The notes: generated by a model not told the origin, from the letters alone. Shown: positions 51,466 through 60,464, counted from the first letter of the stretch. The stretch: DNA of 64,000 nucleotides from Citrobacter sp. wls619 (GCF_005281345.1 NZ_SZXJ01000006.1:35237-99236), one strand, 5' to 3'. Made by a program: numbers and translations.

Positions 51466-52912
51466 ATTCCAGCTTCCCGAGAAATTCGCCCACGAGTCAT
51501 ATCGTCTTCTACCATTCCGCTTTAGTTTGCTGGACAATGGATGCTATTTCTTGTCGACAGATTATGGTGAGTGGATTTGTCTGCAGCCCGAACAACTTAT
51601 CGCACTAACAAATAAAGAAAAAATTGAAGATGAGTCGCTTTGGTATGAACTGAAAGCCAGGCACATTGTCTGCGAGCATAATGACACGGGAAATATTGCA
51701 TTATTAGCCTCACGCTATCGAACGAAAAAAGCATTTATCGAGAACTTCTCTCAATTGCATATTTTTGTTTTGACAGTTCGCTGTAATAACTCGTGTGTAT
51801 ACTGCCAGGCATCACGTAAAAGTTGCCAGTCAGATCAGGCGCGCTATGACATGAGCCCTGCAGTGATGGAAAAGAGCATCGAACTATTTTTGTCGATGCC
51901 AGCAGATAAGTTAACGCTGGAATTTCAGGGTGGTGAGTCCACACTCAATATGCCACTTATCAGGCAGGCTGTCGCACTGGTTAAACAGAAAAATACACAG
52001 AAGGATATTCAGTTTGTCGTTTGTACTAACCTGTGCGAGCTGAACGATAGCGATCTTGAATTTCTCATTACGCATGATTTCTCAATCAGTACGTCACTGG
52101 ATGGCCCACAAGAGTTGCATGATGCGAATCGTAGATATGCAAACACAGGCGCCTGGAATGCGCTGATCTCAACACTGGGTAAAATTAAACAGCAAAATGC
52201 TTTTGACAAGGTCAGCGCATTAATGACGACAACCCGGCAAAGCCTCGAAATGCCGCATGCGATTATTGATGAATATGTGAAGCATGGGTTTCGCAGTATC
52301 TTTATTCGGGAACTTAACCCATATGGTTTTGCCCATAAATATTTTCACAAAATTGGCTACAGCACCGCTCAATTTTTGGCATTTTATGAAACGTGTCTCG
52401 ATTATATTATTCACCTCAATCGTCAGGGTATTCCCTTTCGTGAATCCTATGCCAGCCTGATAATGAAAAAGCTCATGACCCCGTGGGCAACCGGCTTCGT
52501 CGATCTTCAGTCTCCCTGTGGTTCTGGTTTTGGCGTCACGTTGTATAACTACGACGGGAATATCTACCCCAGTGATGAAAGCCGCATGATGGCTGAAATG
52601 GGTGACCAACACTTCAGAATGGGCAATATTTTCGAAAGTAGCCGTGAAGAACTCTTCTTTGGCCCTGTAATGCAAGAATTAGCTGCCTCTGGTGTGAATG
52701 ATTGCTTACCTGTCTGTTCAGATTGCGCATTCGCACCTTATTGCGGCGCAGACCCAATTCGCAGATATCAGGTAACGGGTTCGGTATATGGACATCCTGG
52801 AAAAGATGATTTCTGTTTGAAAAACAAAGGAATTATCGCGATGGTTATCAAAAAATTCACCGAGGGCGATGACGACACACGTCGTCTGTTGATGCAGTGG
52901 GGCATGAAATGA
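51455..52912 (+). CDS. hxsB: Radical SAM protein HxsB
   Basis: A 485-residue radical SAM enzyme with an auxiliary-cluster C-terminus. Residues 1-100 form an N-terminal region. The cluster motif is Cys110-x3-Cys114-x2-Cys117, and GGES (159-162) stands at the SAM-binding GGEP position. C-terminal Cys355, 417, 421, 424, 430 and 454 fit SPASM-type auxiliary [4Fe-4S] clusters. These features are typical of peptide-modifying maturases. Its stop overlaps the hxsC start (ATGA). Confidence 0.9.
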   Translation: MSVKFQLPEKFAHESYRLLPFRFSLLDNGCYFLSTDYGEWICLQPEQLIALTNKEKIEDESLWYELKARHIVCEHNDTGNIALLASRYRTKKAFIENFSQLHIFVLTVRCNNSCVYCQASRKSCQSDQARYDMSPAVMEKSIELFLSMPADKLTLEFQGGESTLNMPLIRQAVALVKQKNTQKDIQFVVCTNLCELNDSDLEFLITHDFSISTSLDGPQELHDANRRYANTGAWNALISTLGKIKQQNAFDKVSALMTTTRQSLEMPHAIIDEYVKHGFRSIFIRELNPYGFAHKYFHKIGYSTAQFLAFYETCLDYIIHLNRQGIPFRESYASLIMKKLMTPWATGFVDLQSPCGSGFGVTLYNYDGNIYPSDESRMMAEMGDQHFRMGNIFESSREELFFGPVMQELAASGVNDCLPVCSDCAFAPYCGADPIRRYQVTGSVYGHPGKDDFCLKNKGIIAMVIKKFTEGDDDTRRLLMQWGMK

Positions 52913-54117
52913 ATACACCGTACGCAAAAGATACACTCTTTCTTTCTGTGCAGGCAGAGAACACGCTGCACTTAAACGCCCCGCTTTTCGGTAAGGTTGT
53001 AACCGATTTTCAGATAAACCAGGCCGATACTATTCTCTACCTACCACCAAACCAACAAGACTCTCTGCCGTCATTAGACCTTGTCAGCGCGGTAATATGT
53101 ACAAACCACGACTCCCGTCTGAATATGATTAAATTGCAGAAAACAATTCCAGTCATTGTTGTTGCGGCCGATGTCGTATTTAGCCAGGGAGATATTATCT
53201 CCGTTAGCGAGCGAGGGAGGATTCATCGCTACTTCCGGGCATCTTCGCAAAACAACGCGTTCTTAGTGACCGAAGCGTGCAACAATCTTTGTATAATGTG
53301 CCCGCAGCCACCTAAACCACAATCACAGGTTAATCATGGCGCTATTGAACAACGGATCCTGCAGACGCTCGCCCTGATTGATAATGAGCACGCTCCCTCA
53401 TCTCTCTGTATTACCGGTGGTGAGCCAACAATGCTCGACGACGGGTTACTGCGCATTGTAGATGGTATTTCAGTAAAAATGCCCCAAACCCTAATCCATC
53501 TCCTGACAAATGGACGATATCTCTCTGATGAATACTACACCGCACGTCTGGCTCGAGCGGGGAGGCATCAGTTGCTCGTGGGGATCCCTCTTTTTGGTCA
53601 TGTATCTGAAGTACATGACTACGTAGTTCAGTCCGACGGTGCTTTTAATCAAACGATTGAAGGGCTTCTGAACTGTTACAAACAGGGGATCAGTATCGAA
53701 CTACGCGTCGTATTAAACAAGGCAACCGTACCCTATCTGAAAGCACTAGCCGAGTATATCTCGCGTAATCTTTTCTTCGTAAAACATGTCGCCCTGATGG
53801 GCATGGAAAATATGGGTTATGCAAAGCTGAATCGGGAAACAGTATTTATCGATCCATGGGATTATAAAGACAAGCTTTCAGCTGCAATTGAAATTTTTCA
53901 GCTATATGGGATTGACGTACGTGTTTTTAATCTCCCTCTTTGCCTCGTGAATCCTGATACCTATACGTATTGTAAGCAGAGTATCAGTGATTTTAAAAAT
54001 AGCTGGAATATAGCCTGTACTGACTGTGTGAAACGAGACAGTTGCTGTGGTTTGTTTGAATCGACAACGGAGAAATTTTGGCTTTCCAGACACATTGCCC
54101 CATTTCTCGACGCGTAG
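52909..54117 (+). CDS. hxsC: Radical SAM protein HxsC
   Basis: A 402-residue radical SAM protein paired with HxsB. The cluster motif is Cys124-x3-Cys128-x2-Cys131 in EACNNLCIMCPQPP, and GGEP is at 170-173. The C-terminal Cys345, 355, 370, 373, 379 and 380 could hold further clusters. The ATG at 52909 overlaps the hxsB stop; an in-frame GTG four codons earlier is less likely. It is the last gene of the hxs unit. A weak CCCC/GGGG hairpin with T6 follows at about 54133-54167. Confidence 0.9.
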   Translation: MNTPYAKDTLFLSVQAENTLHLNAPLFGKVVTDFQINQADTILYLPPNQQDSLPSLDLVSAVICTNHDSRLNMIKLQKTIPVIVVAADVVFSQGDIISVSERGRIHRYFRASSQNNAFLVTEACNNLCIMCPQPPKPQSQVNHGAIEQRILQTLALIDNEHAPSSLCITGGEPTMLDDGLLRIVDGISVKMPQTLIHLLTNGRYLSDEYYTARLARAGRHQLLVGIPLFGHVSEVHDYVVQSDGAFNQTIEGLLNCYKQGISIELRVVLNKATVPYLKALAEYISRNLFFVKHVALMGMENMGYAKLNRETVFIDPWDYKDKLSAAIEIFQLYGIDVRVFNLPLCLVNPDTYTYCKQSISDFKNSWNIACTDCVKRDSCCGLFESTTEKFWLSRHIAPFLDA

Positions 54118-54286
54118 ATAGATCATTCGCTCACCCCTGACAGAGACAGGAACACGGGGCAATTTTTTGCTCTGAGTTCACTGTTTGATCATCAAGGCGG
54201 CGTTAAGCCGGAATCAACATCCACAGTTGGTAATTCTGCTGAACAGTTCTATAGTCGAGACTGCTTCTCAGTTACAGGATTCACTA

Positions 54287-55396
54287 ATGCGATTTAACGG
54301 ACTGACCAAAGGTTTCTTCATTTTCATTCTTGCCCTCGTGACCTGGGCGTTTTTCGACGTGTTGTCCCCCTACTTCTCCGCAATCTTGTGGGCCGCAATT
54401 CTGACAACTATCTTTAATCCGGTAAAAAACAAACTGCGCAGCGCGCTTGGCCAACGTAACGGTCTGGCATCGTTAATCACTATCGGGATTATCTGTTTGA
54501 TTGTCTTTATTCCTCTGATGCTGATCCTGTCGTCGTTGGCAATCGAACTGAATGTGGTTTACACCAAGTTGCAGCAAAACGATACGCAGTTTCCGGAAGT
54601 GGTTAGTTCTATTCTTTCTTATCTTCCTGACTGGGCCAGGGGCTTCCTCGCAGAACACAATCTGGATGACGTCGCGCAGATCCAGAAGAAACTCTCCGAC
54701 ATCGCGCTGCAGGGCGGGCAGTACCTCGCAGGCAGTGCTTTCCTGATTGGTAAAGGGACCTTCGGCTTCGCCATCAGCTTTGGCATCATGCTGTACCTGC
54801 TGTTTTTCCTGTTGAAGGATGGACCGTATCTGGTGCGTCAGATTCTGGATTCCTTACCGCTGTCTGATTTTGCCAAGCAGCACTTGTTTGCCAAATTCGT
54901 GGGTGTCACGCGGGCGACTGTCAAAGGCACGGCGGTTGTCGCTGTCGTACAGGGCACGCTGGGCGGCATTGCTTTCGCCATTGTCGACATCGACGGCAGC
55001 ATCTTGTGGGGCGCACTAATGGCATTCCTCTCGCTGGTGCCTGCGGTTGGCTCGGCGATAGTCTGGGTCCCTGCGGCTATTTTCCTCTTTGCCACCCACC
55101 AGCTGTGGCAAGGGCTGTTTATTGTCGGATTCTTCGTCATTATTGTCGGACTGGTGGACAATATCCTGCGCCCGCTACTGGTAGGAAAAGACACCAAAAT
55201 GCCGGACTACCTGATATTGATTACCACCCTCGGCGGGATGGAGATTTACGGTATCAACGGCTTTGTGATTGGCCCGCTGATCGCCGCACTGTTTTTGGCC
55301 AGTTGGAATCTGTTCTCCGGACGTGACCATGAGGGCAACGTAGAAGGTATCGATGAAGCCTTCATGGAAGAAGGAAAAAACCCTCCAGATTTATGA
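54287..55396 (+). CDS. AI-2E family permease
   Basis: A 369-residue membrane protein with about eight helices and the PF01594-type C-terminal region (GALMAFLSLVPAVGSAIVWV, then VGLVDNILRPLLVGKD). The family contains TqsA-like AI-2 exporters, ion antiporters and proteins of unknown role, so the substrate is not assigned. The ATG at 54287 has AGGA 7 bases upstream; the frame is open from 54185 without homology. It is not the E. coli YdiK sequence as recalled. Confidence 0.85.
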   Translation: MRFNGLTKGFFIFILALVTWAFFDVLSPYFSAILWAAILTTIFNPVKNKLRSALGQRNGLASLITIGIICLIVFIPLMLILSSLAIELNVVYTKLQQNDTQFPEVVSSILSYLPDWARGFLAEHNLDDVAQIQKKLSDIALQGGQYLAGSAFLIGKGTFGFAISFGIMLYLLFFLLKDGPYLVRQILDSLPLSDFAKQHLFAKFVGVTRATVKGTAVVAVVQGTLGGIAFAIVDIDGSILWGALMAFLSLVPAVGSAIVWVPAAIFLFATHQLWQGLFIVGFFVIIVGLVDNILRPLLVGKDTKMPDYLILITTLGGMEIYGINGFVIGPLIAALFLASWNLFSGRDHEGNVEGIDEAFMEEGKNPPDL

Positions 55397-55412
55397 TGGC
55401 ATGACGATAACA

Positions 55413-55438
55413 AGGGGCGGCCTCGGGTCGCCTTTTGT
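55413..55438 (+). terminator. Terminator after the AI-2E permease gene
   Basis: GGCGGCC and GGTCGCC pair (one mismatch) around TCG, followed by TTTTGTTTT. Confidence 0.75.
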
Positions 55439-55512
55439 TTTCACGCAAAATCATACGTTTCCTATAATTTCAATCATGCTTATTCATTAATCGTCGCAGA
55501 AGGAACGAAAAA

Positions 55513-57297
55513 GTGCGAATAGCCACAATCACCAACTGGGCTTACAGTGCGACGGTATGCCTGACCATTGCCTCCGGCGTTGTTATGCTGATGGCATCCG
55601 GAGCAGACAATACTGAACGTCAGGTGGTGGAGCAGCGGTATAAATTTGATCAGCTCACCGAAGAGGTGGAGCTCGATGCCTGGTCCTTGTCCGATTTAGC
55701 TCGCGAGTACGTGATCGCTAAAGATCCAGAGGCACTGAATGCTTATCGCCAGAAGGCGTCGTCGCTACAAGAGGTTGAGCAGCGGTTAACAAAATTAAAA
55801 GACGTCGGCGCGACAGGTGAAGAGCTGGCGCTGCTGCATGAAGGATTACAAATTGTCGATGCGCTGCAGGAAGAGCAAGCAATAGCGCTCGCCAGTATGG
55901 CCCGCGGAGAAACGTCACAGGCAATCGCCCTGCTCTACGGTAAAGCCTATGAACAGGAGCTGGAACGGGCGCAGGTGCGGATAGATCATTTCCGGCAGTT
56001 GCTCGATAACCGTGTACGTAACAGCATTGACGATGCCACGAGGACTTCCCGCATACTGCGTACGCTCTCTGAAGTCATGGTCGGATTAACCGCGCTGCTG
56101 TTTTTGTTTGTCCTCGGTTTTATTTTGAAACGCCGCGTACTGCGCCCGGTTGTGCGTCTGAGCGACGTGGTTCACCGCCTCGCATCGCAGGATTATGCCG
56201 TAGAAACGCCTAACTTTAATCAGATTGATGAGATTGGCGATATGGCGCAAGCCATTCGCATTTTTCGTGAGAACGGCCTGGCGCGGCAGCGGCTGGAGAA
56301 AGAGCGGGATGCCGACTGGGCAATCCGCGAACTGTTGGCTCGTATGACCCAGCGTTTACAGGGCTGCGAAAACTTTGCCGATGTTATCAATGTCGCGCAG
56401 CTTTTTGCCCCGAACATTGCCCCTGGCGTTGCCGGACGGCTCTACATTCTTGATCGGGAAGCCTGGCACATGCGCTGTGCCGCCGAGTGGCTCTCACCGC
56501 AGGGCAAAGCAGACCCTTTCCATCCGGATGAATGCTGGGCTGTGCGCCGTGGACAAAGTCATCCTCCCGTGCAAGGTGAGCCGGATATCGCCTGCTACCA
56601 CCTGCCTGAGTCGTGTCAGGATCATACGCTGTGTATACCACTGATCGCCCAGGGGGAAGCCATCGGCCTGCTCTCATTCCAGAATCTCAGCGACAATTCT
56701 GCCCCTTCACGTGCTTATCTGGAACTGATGGCCGAGGCACTTGGACTGGCATTAGCCAACCAACGTCTGCGCGATGCGCTACTGGAAAAAGCGCTTTACG
56801 ATCCTCTGACCGGTCTGCGCAATCGCCATCACCTTGAAGACACTCTGCGCACCCAGATGAGTCAGGCTGTCCACAACAAGGAACCGATCAGTTGCCTGAT
56901 GATCGATATCGATCACTTCAAAAGCATCAACGACCGTTTTGGTCATGAGGCAGGTGATGGGGTGATAAAAAGTATCGCAGCAATTATTCAGCGCGTTGTT
57001 CACGACCACGGAATGGCCTTCCGCTACGGTGGTGAAGAGTTTCTGGTTCTGCTTGCCGGTATGGATGAAGAAGCGGCCAATCGCTTTGCGACGGACATTT
57101 ACAACGGCGTACGCGAGTTGACGCTCAGCTTTGGCGTCTCTGATATCGGTCACGTTGATGTGTCTATTGGTGTCGCCAGCTACCCGCAGCACGCCCAGAG
57201 CGATAACCTGTTACGTGCCGCGGATGTCGCGTTGTATCGTGCAAAAGAGCTGGGGCGTTCGCGCATAGTGAGCTTTGGGATGCTGGAAGCGAGCTAA
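55513..57297 (+). CDS. Membrane diguanylate cyclase (HAMP-GAF-GGDEF)
   Basis: A 594-residue sensor protein. Helix 1 (about 8-28), a helical periplasmic sensor (30-180), helix 2 (186-206) and HAMP (207-260) are followed by a GAF-like domain (285-420) and a GGDEF domain (425-590). The active site is GGEEF at 506-510, so it should make cyclic di-GMP. The inhibitory I-site RxxD is replaced by HDHG at 497-500. The start is GTG, with AAGGA upstream. The GAF ligand and periplasmic signal are unknown. Confidence 0.88.
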   Translation: MRIATITNWAYSATVCLTIASGVVMLMASGADNTERQVVEQRYKFDQLTEEVELDAWSLSDLAREYVIAKDPEALNAYRQKASSLQEVEQRLTKLKDVGATGEELALLHEGLQIVDALQEEQAIALASMARGETSQAIALLYGKAYEQELERAQVRIDHFRQLLDNRVRNSIDDATRTSRILRTLSEVMVGLTALLFLFVLGFILKRRVLRPVVRLSDVVHRLASQDYAVETPNFNQIDEIGDMAQAIRIFRENGLARQRLEKERDADWAIRELLARMTQRLQGCENFADVINVAQLFAPNIAPGVAGRLYILDREAWHMRCAAEWLSPQGKADPFHPDECWAVRRGQSHPPVQGEPDIACYHLPESCQDHTLCIPLIAQGEAIGLLSFQNLSDNSAPSRAYLELMAEALGLALANQRLRDALLEKALYDPLTGLRNRHHLEDTLRTQMSQAVHNKEPISCLMIDIDHFKSINDRFGHEAGDGVIKSIAAIIQRVVHDHGMAFRYGGEEFLVLLAGMDEEAANRFATDIYNGVRELTLSFGVSDIGHVDVSIGVASYPQHAQSDNLLRAADVALYRAKELGRSRIVSFGMLEAS

Positions 57298-57323
57298 AAA
57301 GCGGGGCGTAAGCCCAGACGGGT

Positions 57324-57351
57324 ACTTCCTAAACTATCCCCTCGAGGAAGT
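57324..57351 (-). terminator. Hairpin between the diguanylate cyclase and convergent gene
   Basis: ACTTCCT and AGGAAGT pair across a 14-base loop between two convergent genes. There is no clear T tract, so its role in termination is uncertain. Confidence 0.4.
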
Positions 57352-57357
57352 CCCCCG

Positions 57358-58755
57358 TTAATTGGTATATTCATCGATAAGTGACTGGTGAGTTTTCTGG
57401 ATTACATCCTGAATATAGACAATTGCCTGCTCACCAGGCACACCTGCAGAAGAGAATTTTATACAGGAGTCAAGACTGGCGTAACTGTCTTTTTTATACT
57501 GGCACCAACGTTTCAAATTATTAGCACGTAAGCGTCTAAATTTAGCTAACTGTATTCGGCCTGGCGGTGAAACTTTGTGTATGCTTCTTATTCTGCGCAG
57601 ACCGGAAAGTGCCATGTTTCTAATTAGTGCACGCTGGGCGCAATATAGCATCTGGCTGGCGCTCAATTGAAGCGTTGCACTCGCCTGATCCCAGGCAGTA
57701 ATGTCGATAAGGGGATTATCTCCAGACCAATAGTGATGTTTTAGCTCACATACATTTTGTAGTAAGCGGTGGCTATATTTAAACATAATCGCGTAACGCT
57801 GTAATTTCTCGACGTACTCATATTCATGCCACTGTTCTGCCAGCGCTATCTGCTCAGCAAACTGGTGCTCCATAGCATCGGCATTCTTAATGTGCGGTGT
57901 AATAATCCTAGTGTATGCTTCTTGCTGAGCGCTCTCTGCACCCTTCATACTTACGGTGATTTTATCGTATACGTCGCGATTGCTTATCATCGCACGCAAA
58001 AAAGGATCGTTACTCCGTTTTTGATAAGGCGTTCCGTAGCCATAGGTCCCGGGCAGCAAACTACCTGCATCGACAAACGCATCCGTAACCACGGTTAATC
58101 GGCATTCTGGCAATAAAAAATCATTTGGCGAAACGGTGTGCGGATCACGTCCATCGGTAAACAGTTCCAGACCGAGTCTGGAAAAAAATGTAGCGACAAG
58201 CTCAGAACAAAATGCGCCTCGCGTTCCTTTATCAAAACGACAGGACTCGATTGCTTGCGCAACATGTTTTGCCAGTAAATGTGGAAAATCTGGTAGCGTT
58301 ATGGCCTCAAGAAGCCTCGGTACAGCAGAGTAGGTTTTATAAAAATCATTTTCTTGTAGATCTTTCGAAGCCTGAATCATCCTGGAGAGATCAATACTTT
58401 CGCATTCAGGATGGCGCAATAAAATCCATTCTCTCGGATTTTCGGGGATGCAAATAACCTTTTCTGCAGTGGACTGTCCACCGGGATACAGACTCATTGG
58501 CAATAAAAAAGTAAATCCAACTCCCGATGTATCCGATTCGGCAAGATATAGACTTTCAATGCCTGAATCACCACCATGGATCCAGATAGCGGCATGAGAG
58601 TATGGTCCGCCGCTCGCTTTCACAATTAGTGAACTGAATGGACTGTTTCCACAAACTAACAAAACGTCACCTGGACGCAGCTTTTTCTCCCACAGCAATG
58701 GTCCACTACTTTGCAATGCCGCGAGATCGCGTTTCACCGGAACGTCTTTATGCAT
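57358..58755 (-). CDS. Unrecognised protein with permuted NlpC/P60 hydrolase domain
   Basis: A 465-residue protein. The first 230 residues resemble circularly permuted NlpC/P60 (YaeF/YiiX-type) cysteine hydrolases. LRPGDVLLVCG and His54 (PYSHAAIWI) come before Cys183 (AFCSELVATFF), the permuted order. The remaining about 235 residues are helical, with no recognised family. No signal peptide is visible, so it may act in the cytosol or be secreted otherwise. Amidase, thioesterase or deacylase activity is possible; none is proven. It is convergent with the diguanylate cyclase. Confidence 0.75.
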   Translation of the reverse strand: MHKDVPVKRDLAALQSSGPLLWEKKLRPGDVLLVCGNSPFSSLIVKASGGPYSHAAIWIHGGDSGIESLYLAESDTSGVGFTFLLPMSLYPGGQSTAEKVICIPENPREWILLRHPECESIDLSRMIQASKDLQENDFYKTYSAVPRLLEAITLPDFPHLLAKHVAQAIESCRFDKGTRGAFCSELVATFFSRLGLELFTDGRDPHTVSPNDFLLPECRLTVVTDAFVDAGSLLPGTYGYGTPYQKRSNDPFLRAMISNRDVYDKITVSMKGAESAQQEAYTRIITPHIKNADAMEHQFAEQIALAEQWHEYEYVEKLQRYAIMFKYSHRLLQNVCELKHHYWSGDNPLIDITAWDQASATLQLSASQMLYCAQRALIRNMALSGLRRIRSIHKVSPPGRIQLAKFRRLRANNLKRWCQYKKDSYASLDSCIKFSSAGVPGEQAIVYIQDVIQKTHQSLIDEYTN

Positions 58756-58908
58756 TGTACTTCCTTGTCGAAAATTATCGCCATGATTACAAGGGGGCTT
58801 CCAAACATAACAATGGATGCCCTACCCGTAAAGCCAAAATGACGTTGCCCACCCCGACCGGGCAGAGCATTACTTTACCTCAGCTCCTTGCAGTGATATG
58901 TTGATCAG

Positions 58909-58968
58909 ATGAATATAAAACACGATTGCAACGGTTTTAACCACCAGCGTTGGTGGCTGCCTTCTTAA
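58909..58968 (+). CDS. Tryptophan-rich leader peptide of trpS2
   Basis: A 19-codon ORF encodes MNIKHDCNGFNHQRWWLPS and ends 98 bases before trpS2. Two adjacent Trp codons (58951-58956) sit just before the stop. This is the layout of a ribosome-mediated attenuation leader such as trpL. The Trp codons overlap a CCACCA/TGGTGG hairpin. No strong ribosome site is seen before the ATG, and no other frame covers the region well. Confidence 0.72.
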   Translation: MNIKHDCNGFNHQRWWLPS

Positions 58969-58969
58969 A

Positions 58970-59030
58970 GGCGGTCAGAATGTGTTTATCCATTTTTAAA
59001 TAACCGCCGAAAGGCGGTTATTTGCATTTT
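58970..59030 (+). promoter_or_regulatory. Attenuator (antiterminator/terminator) before trpS2
   Basis: The terminator is AAATAACCGCC-GAAA-GGCGGTTATTT (58998-59023), an 11-bp perfect stem followed by GCATTTT. An upstream GGCGGT (58970-58975) can instead pair with ACCGCC (59003-59008), forming an antiterminator. CTGCC (57-61 in the same hundred) can mask that GGCGG in the ribosome-free RNA. A ribosome stalled at the Trp codons would leave GGCGGT free. Confidence 0.72.
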
Positions 59031-59066
59031 GAGACCCCTTTCGGTTTTATGCTTAAGGAGTCTTCT

Positions 59067-60071
59067 ATGTACAACAAATCCATCATCCTTACCGGCGACC
59101 GTCCTACTGGGCCATTGCATCTTGGCCACTATGCAGGTTCCCTGCGCCAACGTGCGATACTGCAACACGATTATCAGCAATTTGTTCTGGTCGCAGACCT
59201 GCAAGGTCTGACCGATAACGGCAGCAACCCACAAAAGATCCAAAATAATATACCCGAAGTATTGGCCGATTATCTCGCCGCAGGTATTGACCCCTCACTC
59301 ACCACCCTTTGTTTACAATCGGCACTACCTGCTCTTGCCGAACTCACCGCGCTGTATATGAATATCGTTACCGTGGCTCGCGTCGAGCGTAACCCAACGG
59401 TCAAAAATGAAATTGCGCAAAAAGGTTTCGCCCGTTCGCTTCCGGTCGGTTTCCTGGTTTACCCGATCAGCCAGGCAGCAGATATTACGGCGTTCAAAGC
59501 CAGCCTGGTCCCCGTCGGCGACGATCAGTTGCCGATGATTGAGCAAACTAATGAAATCGTGCACAAGATGAACAGCCTGTTACCGGCCCCCGTTCTGCAT
59601 CACTGTAAAGCTATGTTAAGCGAAACCAGTCGTCTTCCGGGTATCGACGGCAACGCCAAAATGTCGAAATCACTTGGCAATACGCTGCTCCTGTCGGCAA
59701 GTGAAGAGACTATCCATCGCGCCGTCGGCGCAATGTACACTGATCCTAACCACCTAAAAGTGTCCGATCCGGGGCAAATTGAGGGCAATGTCGTGTTCAC
59801 CTACCTGGATGCTTTTCACCCGGACAAGGCCAAAGTCGCAGCAATGAAAGCGCATTATCAGCAAGGAGGATTGGGTGATCGGGCATGCAAAAATGAGCTG
59901 GAGATGTGCCTGCAAGAACTCATCGCGCCTATGCGTGAGCGTCGGGCAACCTATATTCAGGATAAAGGTATGCTGATGGCGATGCTTAAAAAAGGCAGCG
60001 AACAGGCCTACGACATCACGCAGCAAACGCTAAGAGAAGTAAAACAAGGGTTGGGATTGTCGGTATTTTAA
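59067..60071 (+). CDS. trpS2: Second tryptophanyl-tRNA synthetase (TrpRS2 type)
   Basis: A 334-residue class I synthetase with HLGH at 18-21 and KMSKS at 198-202. It is clearly different from the recalled E. coli housekeeping TrpS (which starts MTKPIVFSGAQPSG) and resembles the divergent TrpRS group found as a second copy in many bacteria. The ATG at 59067 has AAGGAG 6 bases upstream. Expression is probably set by the Trp attenuator before it. In other bacteria such second copies give resistance to indolmycin-type inhibitors; that is not shown here. Confidence 0.88.
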   Translation: MYNKSIILTGDRPTGPLHLGHYAGSLRQRAILQHDYQQFVLVADLQGLTDNGSNPQKIQNNIPEVLADYLAAGIDPSLTTLCLQSALPALAELTALYMNIVTVARVERNPTVKNEIAQKGFARSLPVGFLVYPISQAADITAFKASLVPVGDDQLPMIEQTNEIVHKMNSLLPAPVLHHCKAMLSETSRLPGIDGNAKMSKSLGNTLLLSASEETIHRAVGAMYTDPNHLKVSDPGQIEGNVVFTYLDAFHPDKAKVAAMKAHYQQGGLGDRACKNELEMCLQELIAPMRERRATYIQDKGMLMAMLKKGSEQAYDITQQTLREVKQGLGLSVF

Positions 60072-60464
60072 TCTGAATTGATGTCCCTCCCGGCGGAGAA
60101 TAACCACCGGGAGGGGTGACTCTGTTGTGCGCCGCATTTTGCCCACATTACGCGGAACATGAAGCTGTGATTAAATGCTATCCAGTTGATTGTCAATATC
60201 GGTTCCAGCCATTTACATGCCCGACACCTGGCACCATTCGCAGGACAGGTTGAAAGCAACGAACAGGATGAGCCTCCTTCATGCTTCCTCCCCGTCGGTA
60301 TGCATTTTGCTTAAATCTGATCTGCGCCCCTTTTGAGAACGATATAACGCATGCAAACCGCTATTTATATCCCGCCGTAAATGGCACTAACGGGAAGATG
60401 TGACCCCGTATCGCCATGCTATATATCCAGCGATACTGACTCATCACGAAAGGGGATCATCGCT
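60072..60464. other. 393-base intergenic region, trpS2 to SDR gene
   Basis: A long hairpin follows trpS2: CCCTCCCGGCGG (60085-60096) pairs with CCACCGGGAGGG (60104-60115) with one mismatch and no T tract. The rest has no supportable gene, and the open frames are short with no family likeness. Confidence 0.6.

Noticed and set aside
54133..54167. Possible terminator after hxsC
   Set aside because: The CCCC/GGGG pairing is short with a large loop; the T run is good but the stem is too weak for a firm call.
54185..54286. Upstream extension of the AI-2E permease frame
   Set aside because: A good ribosome site and a typical membrane N-terminus favour the ATG at 54287.
54287..55396. Identity as YdiK of E. 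coli
   Set aside because: Same AI-2E superfamily and a similar map position, but the residues do not match recalled YdiK, so no symbol was given.
58638..58904. 88-codon forward frame antisense to the NlpC-like gene, ending just before the trpS2 leader
   Set aside because: It mostly overlaps the opposite-strand gene and shows no family likeness.
60068..60259. 63-codon reverse frame after trpS2
   Set aside because: It overlaps a long hairpin, with no homology recognised.
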